From JADHLJ01 sp038146985 (GTDB lineage Bacteria > Pseudomonadota > Alphaproteobacteria > Thalassobaculales > Thalassobaculaceae), in contig JAYQSQ010000001.1 in NCBI GenBank assembly GCA_038146985.1, positions 1 through 64,000 on the forward strand: a stretch of DNA of 64,000 nt, given 5' to 3'. This document shows positions 39,670 through 50,595 of this stretch, in pieces. The position numbers were made by a program, and so were the translations under genes. The first letter of the stretch is position 1; the number at the start of each line of letters is the position of its first letter. A model generated the notes under the pieces. That model was not told where the DNA came from. It saw only the letters and a program-made list of their open reading frames with translations, and ran no database searches.

Positions 39670-40963
39670 AAAATACATCGGTCAATACAAACTGACCGTC
39701 ACCATTCGTGAAGCGTATCGATTTTTTTTTCCACCACCATTTTCATGGCCGAGTTGCACATGTTGTCGCACGCGGTCATTTCGGCGTTTTCGCGCGTATG
39801 CCCGATCCCGAACCGATTCTGGCCGCGTACAGTATGGCTCTTTATCTGCACGCCACTACGGGAAGCCCAGTAGGGCCTGCCAGTTTGTTGCGATTTCTAT
39901 GTTAAGACCAGAGCTTCCGCGATCCGATTGTTTTTCAGCATCCAAACATTTGCCTTTGGTCGGTTGGTTCTGGGGCGCTCATCGCGGTTGACGCCGTTCG
40001 GCATCGTCTTCTTGGCATGGTGTTCGGCGCTAGCGAGGCAGTGGCGGCGGAAGCACAAAAATGCATGATTGTTTCCACGTTAATCGTCCCTTGTGTCTTC
40101 GATCGATCGCTTATCGCACTGTTGATGCCAGCGCCGCACGACCTCGTTACGCTTGAACATTGATCCGTTTGATCGGCCTGTTTGGGATTTTGGCGGCCCT
40201 ACAAGATAGAGCGAGTGGCAAGTTGGTTGGCATGGCGGCATTAACGGCCTGTATAGCCATTGAAAGCGTCTACGCGGCAATTGTTGCCCGGAAATACTAT
40301 TTGACTTGCCCGTGAGCGGCGAGCCGCCACCGACTATAGAGGAAATGTGGCGTTTCGATGGCCGGTGATGCTGATGCAGGCAGCGGAGTGGCGTGGCATT
40401 CACGACGAGTTTTTCTGGGACGCATGTCGCGACCCGAACTCGCGCTCGCCGCCTTCGGCGTATTGGACGCCATGATGCGGTGCTGCTCGGGCCGCTGCGG
40501 AACCACCAGGCGGTCCAGACATTGACGCGGACCCGCGCCGATGCGCCTGTGATCGGGAAATCTCGCCGTTCACATCTCGCGGTCTTGTTCGGCCTGGCAA
40601 TGTGTGTGTTTCAAATTGACATAGTGCGTCTTTACGCGTTGGAGAACGTGATGGGGCTGCCGTTCGATGGCGGATCATTGTTCCCGCCTTTCGCGCCGAC
40701 TCCCGGTGTTGGCTTTGTGCATGACGGCTGCCGCCTTCGCGCGAGGACAGTTGTTCGCCAGTCGACGAACCGGCGCGATCGCGTTCGCCTCCCACGGTTC
40801 GAATACTGGCGGTCGCTGTGCTCGGTGTGATCGCGCTTTCGTTGTCCGCGAATGGCGCCGTGGTTGAGTGAGGCAATTAATCGCGGCATTCGCGTGACCG
40901 AAGCTGCGATCCTGGGAGGTAGGGTTTTGTACGCCGAGAGGCGCCAAGGAGGATTGTTCCGTT
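39670..40963 (+). pseudogene. frameshifted polytopic membrane protein (possibly MATE/flippase-like)
   Basis: Joining frames gives TIREAYRFFFPP, MAELHMLSHAVISAF, ARMPDPEPILAAYSMALYLH, FGALIAVDAV, LLGMVFGASEAVAAEAQ, MIVSTLIVPC, LIRLIGLFGILAALQDRAS, MAALTACIAIESVYAAIVAR, ALAAFGVLDAMM, GPLRN-QTLTRTRADAPVI, DIVRLYALENVMGLP, ALCMTAAAFARGQLFA, TGAIAFAS and finally EAAILGGRVLYAERR. The alternation of hydrophobic helices and short loops suggests ten or more helices and resembles MATE or lipid-flippase-like exporters. The family call is tentative. Confidence 0.5.
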
Positions 40964-41190
40964 AGTGGTGAATATTGCGAGTGGGCCTTATCAGATCCTT
41001 GCGCCGGATGTTCGGGCCCAGGCGGCGGCGAAGACCGAAGCTGTCGATCGCTGTATTGCTGCTCGAACGGGGGCGTATGCGGCGCTCCGTGACGTACCCG
41101 GCTCCATAGTGCCTCCTTCCATTCAGATGAAAAGATTGCACCGTCAATCCCTGGGACCAAACACCTAAAAAGAGCCGCAGTGCAGAACAT

Positions 41191-41988
41191 GGCTTTGTCA
41201 CACGAACTTGGTCGGAGTGCGTGCGTTTGGGTAGCATCGCTGGATGAACCAGATCTCCTATGCCCGCTTTCAGTTCCCGCCGACGGTCATCGAGCATGCC
41301 GTTTGGCTGTATCTTCGGTTTAATCTCAGCCCCGCGACGTTGAAGATCTGCTGGCGGAGCGCGGGTTCGATGTGAGCTACGAAACCATCCGGAAGGTGGG
41401 TCGCTCGGTTTGGTGCTGCCTATGCCAAAGGCCTTCGATGCCGGCGGCCCTGAGCGGATGACCGATGGCATTTAGATGAGATGTTTGTTTCGATCGGTGG
41501 TCGCCGCATGTATCTGTGGCGCGCCGTGGATGCAGAAGGCGAAGTTCTTGATATCCTCGTTCAGCCACGACGACAAGCGCGCTGCGATTAAATTGATGCG
41601 TCGGTCTTAAGAAGCAGGGCGTTTCTCCGGCATCAATCACCACCGATAAGCTGGGATCGTATCGCGCCGCTTTGCGAGACCTCGACTTCAAGGTCGGCAT
41701 GTCACCGGCGGTCGCTCGAACAATCGGGCGGAGAATTCACATCAGCCTGTTCGACGACGAGAACGATGTTGGATCGGCTTCAAAGATCCTGGCCCAACGC
41801 AGAGATTTCTCCGCCACACGCCGCCGTCTATAATGCCTTCAACCTCCAACGCCATTTGATCTCTCGACGCCATATGAAGATCCATCGCGCTGCGGCACTG
41901 GCTCAATGGAAGGTCGTTGCCGGCGTCGCATGATCCTAACATGGGCTCTTGCCGCATGACGCTCATCGCCTGAAGATGTGACAGAGCC
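41191..41988 (+). mobile_element. IS6-family insertion sequence, 798 bp, with terminal inverted repeats
   Basis: Left end GGCTTTGTCACA (41191) and right end, read inverted, GGCTCTGTCACA (41977-41988) match at 11 of 12 positions. They enclose one transposase gene, and 0.8 kb is the right size for IS6. The flanking 8-mers CAGAACAT and CACGGTCA do not match, so no target duplication remains. The right end abuts a truncated IS21 istA gene, suggesting insertion into that older element. Confidence 0.85.
41244..41933 (+). pseudogene. frameshifted IS6-family transposase
   Basis: From ATG 41244: MNQISYARFQFPPTVIEHAV, WLYLRF-LS, LLAERGFDVSYETIRKV, FGAAYAK, WHLDEMFVSIGGRRMYLWRA (first Asp of the DDE triad), VDAEGEVLDILVQPRR, SPASITTDKLGSYRAALRDL (second Asp), SNNRAENSHQPVRRRE (Glu) and HAAVYNAFNLQRHLISRR. 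The complete DDE triad is still legible. About six frame changes interrupt it. Confidence 0.85.
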
Positions 41989-42629
41989 CACGGTCAAACC
42001 TGGGCGACTGATGTTCGACAACTCCTCGCAGGTGCTCCTGGAACAAGGGCGAAGGCCCGATCGTGCCCCCATGGCTATCTCAAACCGGTAATGATCTCCA
42101 TTGAGCCTGATCCGCGGGTTGCCCCCATCGAACATCATACGGCTATGACACAGCCGAACATGAGCAACCTTCACCGTCGTCGTCACGCCGGCGACGACCA
42201 CAAGGTGCCGGTCAGTACGGCTCCAATCGAACTGATAGGCTTCCCCGGCGCGAAGGGCAGAGGCACGGTAGGCCGAACCACTGGTCCTTCACGTCGAATT
42301 CCCATGCCGAGGCGTAGCGGCGCACCGCGTCATAACCGCCTTCGTAGCCGAGCCCCCGGAGTTCTTCATATATCCGCGTCCAACTCAGCCGCTCACGCGC
42401 CGGCCGCGCCGCATTCACTGCCAGCAGCTCGTCCAACTCATCCTGCAGGGGCCAATGTGCGGGCGCGGCTGGACCCGGCGCTCATACCGAAGGCCGTCGC
42501 GCGGTTTGAGCGCACGATCTTGCGCACCGTGTTCCGCGAGACATGAAGATCACGGGAGATCTCCTTCAGCGACCGGCCGCGAACAAAAAACTCCCGGCGA
42601 ACCCGCGCGATCGTATCCACGCCCTTCAT
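41989..42629 (-). pseudogene. truncated, frameshifted IS21-family transposase IstA
   Basis: From ATG 42629: MKGVDTIARVRREFFVRGRS, LKEISRDLHVSRNTVRKIV, DELLAVNAARPARERLSWTR, IYEELRGLGYEGGYDAVRRY, SAWEFDVKDQWFGLP, HLVVVAGVTTTVKVAHVRLC and AHDRAFAL. This is the N-terminal helix-turn-helix and start of the DDE domain of IstA. It ends where the IS6 element begins, and no IstB is seen. Upstream, GGGGGTCAAAATTGAACGCC (42694-42713) resembles an IS21 terminal sequence. Confidence 0.78.
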
Positions 42630-42913
42630 CCCCCCCACCACCCATCCAAAAAAGACGGGCAGTCTCAGTGACACATAATCAGGGGGTCAAAATTGAACGC
42701 CGATACCAATCCGCCTAAATGAAGGGTCCCTTCTCGAACTGGCCAGTTCACATTTTTGGGCGTATTGCGCCGGAAATGCGTCACTCAATGCGGTCTATCT
42801 GGGTGACGGTAACCAAAAGGCGAGGGCGGTAACCTTCCGAAACATTTGACATTTTACTAGCGAAACAGTCACCGAACGCCGCGCAGAGACTGACGGAGGT
42901 TAAGCGAATGAAT

Positions 42914-42986
42914 TGGCTGGGGAACCTGATCTGAACCAGGATCGACGGAGTCAGAGTCCGTTGTTCTGCCGTTAAACTATTCCCCA
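42914..42986 (-). tRNA. tRNA-Gln (anticodon CTG), lacking one T-arm base
   Basis: Minus-strand acceptor stem TGGGGAA/TTCCCCA, discriminator G and encoded CCA; anticodon stem ACGGA/TCCGT with loop CTCTGAC gives anticodon CTG (reads CAG). The T arm reads CCTGG-TTCAGAT-CAGG: the 3' strand has one C fewer than the CCAGG needed to pair with CCTGG. With that base restored the cloverleaf is regular. The missing base matches the indel pattern of the surrounding island. Confidence 0.88.
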
Positions 42987-43173
42987 GCAGGCGCGCTCTA
43001 AATCGTTTAAAATCATGGAGATACGAATTTTGAGCGCGATGCGGGGGAAATTAACAGCCTTGGCTGGCCATAGCAAGGCCGGGGATGTCGCGGCGCTCTG
43101 CCGCGGCGCAAGGACCGGCGTTCGATATTGAGCAATGGAACTCCCGCCGGTTAGCCGGTACAGTGGCGAGGAA

Positions 43174-44289
43174 ATGGCGTCCATGGGGCGCGTTGAATTT
43201 GATGAGACAATGTCCACCGGCCGAGAGCAGTCGTCGCGCCGGTTTCGCCGACGCAATTGCCAGCAAACCGGGCAGATGTCCGGCGGTCGTGCCGTGGTTG
43301 ATGAGGCGATACCGGGACATGAAACCCGCCCGCCCGGCGCGCGTGGGCAAGACGTGCTGGCCGCGCTGGATCTCTCGAACCAACAATTGCAGGTTGCTGA
43401 TCGCGCATCCGACCCGCGACGCGTTCCGGGTGGTCGACGCCTTTCGCGGATCGTCCGGTTGGGGCAGGGGATCACGTTCACCGGTGCCCTGTCCGACGAG
43501 GCGATGGACCGGACGGTCGATGCGCTGAAGATCTGCGCCGACAAGATGCGCCGCCGCGACGTAACGCTGTCCCGCGTTGTCGCCACCGCCTCGCCGGCGG
43601 GCCGGAACGGCGCGGCGTTCATTGACCGCGTAAAGGTTGAAACCGGCCTGAGCCCGAAGTCATCTCGAACCGCGAGGAAGCGGAGCTGGCGCTTGCCGGA
43701 TGCCTGCCGCTGTTCGATCCGGCGGTTCCGATGCCATCGTCTTCGATATCGGGCAGCACCGAGCTCGCCTGACCCGGCGCGGCCCGGACGGCAGCAGGCT
43801 TTCCTCGACGTGATGTCCATGCCCATCGGCGTCGTCACCCTGACCGAGAAGTACGGCGGCGACCACTTCATGACCGGACCTATCGGGCGATGATCGAGGA
43901 ATGTCTCGCCCATCTCGATGCCTCTGATGAGGCGCACGGATTAGTGATCGGCGAGCGCCGGGTGCAGATGCTCGGAACCTGGGCACCGTGACGACGCCTC
44001 GCCGGATTGCGACTGAATCTGAAGCGCGTTATGTCCGCGACCGCGTGGGGCACGTCACTGACCTTCGCCGATGCGCCGGCTTGCGGGCGATCTGGCGGGC
44101 ATGGGATTCGGGGATCGGGCGGCCTTTCCCGCATCGGCCAGGAACGCGCCGATCTGGTTGTTGCCGGCTGCGCGATACTGGAGGCGATCTGCGAGAAATG
44201 GCCGGTCGGTCGGTTTCGTCGCCGACCGCGGAGTGCGCGAGGGAATCCTGTTCGGTCTTCTCGGCGAGCCATTGGCTAGCAAGGTGTGA
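43174..44289 (+). pseudogene. ppx: frameshifted Ppx/GppA exopolyphosphatase
   Basis: Joined frames read AALDLGTNNCRLLIAHPT, FRVVDAFSRIVRLGQG, LSDEAMDRTVDALKICADKM, VVATASPAGRNGAAFIDRVK, ISNREEAELALAGCLPLFDP, IVFDIGGGSTELA and MIEECLAHLDASDEAHGLVI. The last parts are TVTTLAGLRLNL, ADLVVAGCAILEAICEKWPV and ADRGVREGILFGLL. These are the actin-fold phosphate-binding motifs of exopolyphosphatase / pppGpp phosphohydrolase. It is followed by rlmE, the usual alphaproteobacterial neighbour. Confidence 0.85.
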
Positions 44290-44305
44290 CGATGGGCTTT
44301 TCCTT

Positions 44306-44984
44306 ATGAGCGACCGAGATCGGCGGCGGCAACCGTGCGCGCGGCGGCGCGCGCGCCGAATTTGGTGCGCCTCAAGACCGCGAAGGGCCGCACCGTCTCC
44401 TCCCAGCGCTGGCTGCAGCGCCACTTTCTGAACGATCCCTATGTGCAGAGGCTCAGCGGCTCGGTTTCCCGGTCGCGCTCGGCCTTCAAGCTCGAGCAGC
44501 TGGATGAGAAATTCGGCTTCATCACGCCGGCCAGCGCGTGGTCGATCTTCGGCGCCTGCGCCGGGCGGCTGGACCCAGGTCGTCGCCTCCAGGGTTCTCG
44601 GGAACGCGGGCGGGGAACGGGCCGGGTGGTCGGGCTTGATATTCTGGAGATGGAGGCGATCGCCGGCGCGGAAATCCTGCAGGCGATTTCATGAGACGAG
44701 CGCGGTCGAACGCTGACATGCCGCGCTGGCGGCCCGGCCGATCTGGTGAGTTGACATGGCGCCGCCGCCGCGACCGGCCACGCGCCGACGGATCATCTGC
44801 GGACCGCGGCCCTGTGCGAGGCGGCCTATGACTTCGCCGCCCAGGTCCTGGCGCCCGGCGGAGTTTCGTCGCCAAGGTCTTCAAGGGCGGCAGCGAGGGC
44901 GAGTTGCTGCAACGCATGAAACGCGATTTCAAGACGGTGCGGCACGCCAAACCTCCGGCGAGCCGTCCTGAGTCGCCCGGGTGA
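44306..44984 (+). pseudogene. rlmE: frameshifted 23S rRNA 2'-O-methyltransferase
   Basis: RlmE (FtsJ/RrmJ) methylates U2552 of 23S rRNA. Joined frames: VRLKTAKGRTVSSQRWLQRH, LNDPYVQR, RSRSAFKLEQLDEKFGFI, AVVDLGAAPGGWTQVVASRV (SAM motif, after three indel corrections), VVGLDILEMEAIAGAEIL, then GHAPTDHLRTAALCEAAYDF and FVAKVFKGGSEGELLQRMKR, ending FKTVRHAKPPASRPES. The catalytic Lys-Asp-Lys-Glu positions appear legible. It starts 17 bp after ppx. Confidence 0.85.
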
Positions 44985-45142
44985 AACCTGCGTCGTTTCG
45001 CGGTTGGGGCACGGCGGCACGCGCCTGAATCCCACACGGGGGGCCCCATGGCGACGATCCGGCCGAGGTGAAAAAATCCCGCTATGGCCAGAGCGCACGG
45101 CGGTGTATGATCCGGCGCCACCGTCGCCAACGGAGGCACCCC

Positions 45143-46611
<1,469 letters not shown>

Positions 46612-46615
<4 letters not shown>

Positions 46616-47947
46616 TTCCTGCGGCCCGATCGCCGCGGCGATCGAGGTTCTCGAGGCCGCTGAGCGGGATGGTTTCGCAGCGGATCGATTCCCCGCCGAT
46701 TTCTACTGACGGCGGCGCTATGCTGGCTCCAAGGATCGCGCGGCGATCAGCGCGCGGGCTCCATGGCGCGGTGCGCGCCGCCGGATCCGGCTTGACTGGT
46801 GGCTGGCGCGCATTGGAAAGCCGACGCCGCCTCGACGCGCGCGTTCTCGCCGATATTTTGCTCGCCGACGGGCTATCTCCGATGACGGCGGCGTTGTTTG
46901 ACGGCTCGGCGCATGGACCGGCGGGCTTAAGCGAAGCGGAGAAGGCTGTCCTCGCCTGTCTTGCGGGGCAACCCTTGAGCATCCTGACGCCCTGCAATGG
47001 GTTCGGCCTGAATGTCCGGAGTGGATCGCCGCCGCGCTCCTGCCGGCCTTGGGGGAGAAGTGCGAGCGCTGTCTTGCGGCGCTTGCCGAGGAGGCGTCCT
47101 TCGATCTACGGGTCAATCCGATCATAACCTCGACCGCGAGTTCTGTGCGGGTGGCGCTGGCCAAGGCCGGGTTGAGACCGAACCCACGCCGTATTCGCCC
47201 TATGGCCTGCAAGGCGGCGTCCGCCGGCGGATCGACGGCATGAAACCCTTCAAGAACGGTGTACCGAGGTCCAGGACGAGGCGCGCAGCTTGCCTCGCTG
47301 CTGGTCGGCGCCGAGCCGGGCATGCAGGTCGCTGATTTCTGCGCGGGTGCCGGCGGCAAGACGCTGCTGATGGCGGCGGCGATGCGGAACAAGGGCTGGG
47401 TCCTGGCCATGGATGTCGGCGCGACCGGCTGACTTCACTGCGCTGCGCCCCGGGTCGCCAGGGCGGGGATTGCACAATGTCGAGCGGCGGTGCTGAAAAG
47501 CGAGGAGGACTGGTTTCTGAAGCGTTGACCCGCCGGTTCGACCGGGTGCTCGTGGATGCGCTCCTGCACCGGGGTGGAACTGGCGGCGCACGCCGAGGTT
47601 ATTGCGCTATGGTGAAGCCGATCTTGCCGAAATGACCGCGCTTCAGGACTGGATTCTGCCAGCGCGGCCCGTCTTACCAAACCCGGCGGCCGTCTGATCT
47701 ATGTCACCTGCCCCTTTTGCCGCAGGAGAACGAGGACCGGGTCACCGCCTCGCTGGCGCGCTTTCGCGACGACTACGAGATTGTTCCGATCTCGTCGGTA
47801 TGGTCCGAAACGGTCACCGCGGCCGGTGGCCCGGAATGCCAGGAATCCGGAGATTTTCTGCGCTTGACGCCGGATGAACACGGAACCGGGACGGCTTCTT
47901 CGTCGCGGTTCTGGGAGCGCCGGTACGACCAGTCCGAGGATGCGTGA
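46612..47947 (+). pseudogene. rsmB: frameshifted 16S rRNA (cytosine-C5) methyltransferase, RsmB type
   Basis: The presumed GTG start 46612 overlaps the guaB stop. Joined frames: IEVLEAAERDG, RARVLADILLADGLSPMTAA, GPAGLSEAEKAVLACLAGQP, VPEWIAAALLPALGEKCERC, LRVNPI, VADFCAGAGGKTLLMAAAMR (SAM motif), DRVLVDAPCTGVGTWRR (catalytic PC motif, one correction) and ADLAEMTALQDWIL-AARPVL, followed by a disturbed TC motif region near 47705. Both active-site Cys regions are recognisable. Confidence 0.83.
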
Positions 47948-48080
47948 CGGCGCGGCCCATTGAGCCGCCTTAGGCCTCGCTCGAAAATCCGGTTGGGAAA
48001 GCCATGACAGCCGCGCTTTAGCCCGGTATCATGGTCATGTGAAATTCAACGGTGGAGCCGATCGTCTGGTTTCGTTCACG

Positions 48081-48651
48081 GTGGATATCAGACTTCAGCG
48101 GTCACGGCGGATGCCGTGGGGATCTCGAAAGTCCAGGTGGATGCCTGGCGGGATGCCTATGTCGGGTTGCTGCCGGATCAGGCGCTGATCGACATGAACG
48201 CGACCAAGGCCGCGCCCCGCTGGATGCGGATCATTGTCCAGATGGGGGACCCTCGGCAGTTCTGCGTCGCGAGCTTCGAGGGCAAGATCGTCGGCTTCTG
48301 TCATGGTGGCGCCCAGCGCCGGGCACTCGATCTGATGCGCCGCCGCCGGGCCCGGGGTCGCGGAGATCTACACGCTACGTGGACCTAGCCTAAGGCTGCG
48401 GCATCGGTTCGGCTCCTGATGATGCGGGTTTCGGCACCTGAGGGATGCGGGCTATACTCGCTTACCCTGTCGATGCTGAGCTGGCAATCGGATCGCCCGT
48501 GGCGCTTCTGCATTACGAATATCTCGGCGGCGAGTTGGGGGAGGAACTTCTATGGTGATGGGAATTTCCGACCAGCGAGGCTGTACCGCTGGGACGATAT
48601 CACCGCTGTTGGAGCGGCTCGACGGCGGTCATGGGCTGACCGGGCCCTGTT
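48081..48651 (+). pseudogene. frameshifted GNAT-family N-acetyltransferase
   Basis: Reads ADAVGISKVQVDAWRDAYVG, LLPDQALIDMNATKAAPRWM, PRQFCVASFEGKIVGFCHGG, YVDPAYQGCGIGSALLMMAG after corrections (the acetyl-CoA loop), then LTLSMLAGN-RIARGFYEYLG and GELGEELLWMGISTSEAVYR. This is a complete GNAT layout. The acceptor substrate is unknown. Frame changes lie near 48115, 48320, 48385, 48480 and 48545. Confidence 0.75.
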
Positions 48652-48740
48652 AGCGCTTACCCGAACACGCGACGTGGCGGATCGCGCTGCCCCCGTCGTC
48701 GGTGATATTGGCAAGCCGAGCGGCGTGACCGAGACCGCGT

Positions 48741-48930
48741 CACTGGCGCAGGGCGGCGATATCCTCGTCGGGCTTGGGGTTGTCGTTTTCCCTGTGCATG
48801 CAGATCCAGTAATAGTCCTGCTTGCCGCAGGTCGGCGCGCTTCTCCACTTGTCGGGCATGATGACGTTGCGGAATGGCCCTGCTGGGTGATCTCGACTGT
48901 GGCGACGGAAGCCGGGATCGGTGGCGGAAC
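48741..48930 (-). pseudogene. fragment of an unrecognised small gene
   Basis: The minus strand ends with RNVIMPDKWRSAPTCGKQDY, YWICMHRENDNPKP, DEDIAALRQ and a stop at 48741; upstream of RNVI the frame shifts and VEITQQG precedes. The Cys and Trp-rich peptide looks like real coding sequence, but I do not recognise the family. Its 5' part reaches the right boundary of the island. Confidence 0.4.
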
Positions 48931-48934
48931 TGGC

Positions 48935-49723
48935 ATGTCAGGAGCGGGAAGCGAGCGGTTGGCGGGGAAGGTCGCGCTGATTACCGGCGCGGCGTCCGGC
49001 ATCGGCCTTGCGACCAGTGAGATGTTCGTCTCCCAGGGTGCCTCTGTCGTCATGACCGACATCAACGCTGCCGCAGGAGAGACTGCCGCGGCGCGGCTTC
49101 GCGGGAACGGCGGCATGGTGGATTTCGTTGCCCTCGACGTGACCTCGGAAGCGAGCTGGATGGCCGCGATGGAGGCGACGCGCCGGCGCCATGGCCGGCT
49201 CGACATTCTGGTGAACAACGCCGGCGTCGGCACCGCCGGCTCGATCGAAGAGGCGACCTTGGAGGAATGGCGGCGCACCCATGCGGTGAATGCCGAGGGA
49301 CCGTTCCTCGGCTGCAAGCACGGCATCGCCTTGATGAAGGAGAGCGGCGAGGGCGGCTCGATCGTCAATGTGTCCAGCGTCGCCGGTATCATCGGCGCGC
49401 CGCAGCTTGCGGCCTATTGCGCGTCCAAGGGGTCGGTGCGGCTGCTGACCAAATCGGTGGCCCTGCATTGCGCGCGCAAGGGATACGGCATCCGCTGCAA
49501 CTCGGTGCACCCGTCCTATACCGACACGCCGATGGTGGACGGCATGGTCGAGGCGCACCATTCGCCGGAACGCTACCGGGCGGCGCTGGAAGGGGCATCG
49601 CCCAGCGGCCGTCTCGGCCATCCCGACGACATCGCCGGGGCCATTCTCTATCTCGCCAGCGACGATTCCAAATTCACCACCGGCGCTGAACTTGTCGTCG
49701 ACGGCGGCTTGACCGCGACCTAA
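48935..49723 (+). CDS. short-chain dehydrogenase/reductase (cyclopentanol/3-beta-hydroxysteroid type)
   Basis: The first intact gene after the island, 262 residues from ATG 48935. Motifs: TGAASGIGLAT, NNAGVG, catalytic Ser in NVSSVAGI, Y-x3-K in YCASKGS and RCNSVHPSYTDTP; the end is VDGGLTAT. VMTDINAA after the second strand gives an Asp that favours NAD. Its sequence resembles 3-beta-hydroxysteroid or cyclopentanol dehydrogenases, but the substrate is not fixed. It is 30 bp before a second SDR gene. Confidence 0.85.
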   Translation: MSGAGSERLAGKVALITGAASGIGLATSEMFVSQGASVVMTDINAAAGETAAARLRGNGGMVDFVALDVTSEASWMAAMEATRRRHGRLDILVNNAGVGTAGSIEEATLEEWRRTHAVNAEGPFLGCKHGIALMKESGEGGSIVNVSSVAGIIGAPQLAAYCASKGSVRLLTKSVALHCARKGYGIRCNSVHPSYTDTPMVDGMVEAHHSPERYRAALEGASPSGRLGHPDDIAGAILYLASDDSKFTTGAELVVDGGLTAT

Positions 49724-49753
49724 CCCGATATTGGACAACGGAGTCTCAAGACC

Positions 49754-50518
49754 ATGTTTGATCTGACCGGCAAGGTGGCGGTTGTCACCGGTTCAACCAA
49801 GGGCATCGGCAAGTCGATCGCCGAGAACATGGCCGCACTCGGTGCCAAGGTGGTGATTTCCAGCCGCAAGGCCGAGGCCTGCGAGGAGGTCGCCCAGTCG
49901 ATCCGCGACAAAGGCCAGGAAGCGGCCGCGATCCCCTGCCATATCGGCAGCAAGGAGGCGCTGACAGCCCTGGTGGATGAAACCCACAAGGTCTACGGCA
50001 AGATCGATATTCTCGTTTGCAACGCCGCGACCAACCCGGTCTACGGACCGATGCGCGAGGCCGACGACCGCGCCTACGAGAAGATCATGGACACCAATGT
50101 CAAAAGCGTCTTCTGGCTCGCCAACATGGTCTGCCCGGAAATGGCCGAACGCAAGGACGGGGTGGTGATCGTCATCTCCAGCATCGGCGGCTTCAAGGGC
50201 AGCAAGAATCTCGGTCTCTATGCGCTTTCCAAGGCCGCCGAGCAGCAACTGGTCCGCAACCTCGCGGTCGAGTGGGGACCGCATAACGTGCGGGTGAATG
50301 CCATCGCGCCGGGCCTGATCCGCACCGATTTTGCCCGCGAGCTGTGGGAGGACCCGAAGAAGACCGCTGCCGCCGAGCGCATCACGCCGTTGAACCGGCT
50401 CGGCGATCCCGACGATATCGGGATGATGGCGGCCGCGATGGCAACCCGCGCCGGCAATTTTCTGACCGGGCAAACGATTACCATCGACGGCGGGCGGATG
50501 ATCACCGATCCGTCTTAG
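49754..50518 (+). CDS. short-chain dehydrogenase/reductase
   Basis: Classical SDR of 254 residues: TGSTKGIGKSIAENMAALGA, VISSRKAE (Arg favouring NADP), CNAATNP, catalytic Ser in VISSIGGF, YALSKAA and the C-terminal TIDGGRMITDPS. It is related to reductases of the FabG/2,4-dienoyl or DHRS4 type. It forms a pair with the preceding SDR and lies 77 bp upstream of phoR. Confidence 0.86.
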   Translation: MFDLTGKVAVVTGSTKGIGKSIAENMAALGAKVVISSRKAEACEEVAQSIRDKGQEAAAIPCHIGSKEALTALVDETHKVYGKIDILVCNAATNPVYGPMREADDRAYEKIMDTNVKSVFWLANMVCPEMAERKDGVVIVISSIGGFKGSKNLGLYALSKAAEQQLVRNLAVEWGPHNVRVNAIAPGLIRTDFARELWEDPKKTAAAERITPLNRLGDPDDIGMMAAAMATRAGNFLTGQTITIDGGRMITDPS

Positions 50519-50595
50519 AGCGAAAAGCGAACCTTGCAAGCCCCAAAGGGCCTTTGTCCTTGACAGCCGGCCGATTGACCCGAGAGATTTCCACC

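Noticed and set aside
41040..41170. Minus-strand peptides such as VRHGA resembling the N-terminus of an IS481-type transposase
   Set aside because: Too short, and the similarity stops after about 15 residues; not enough to call.
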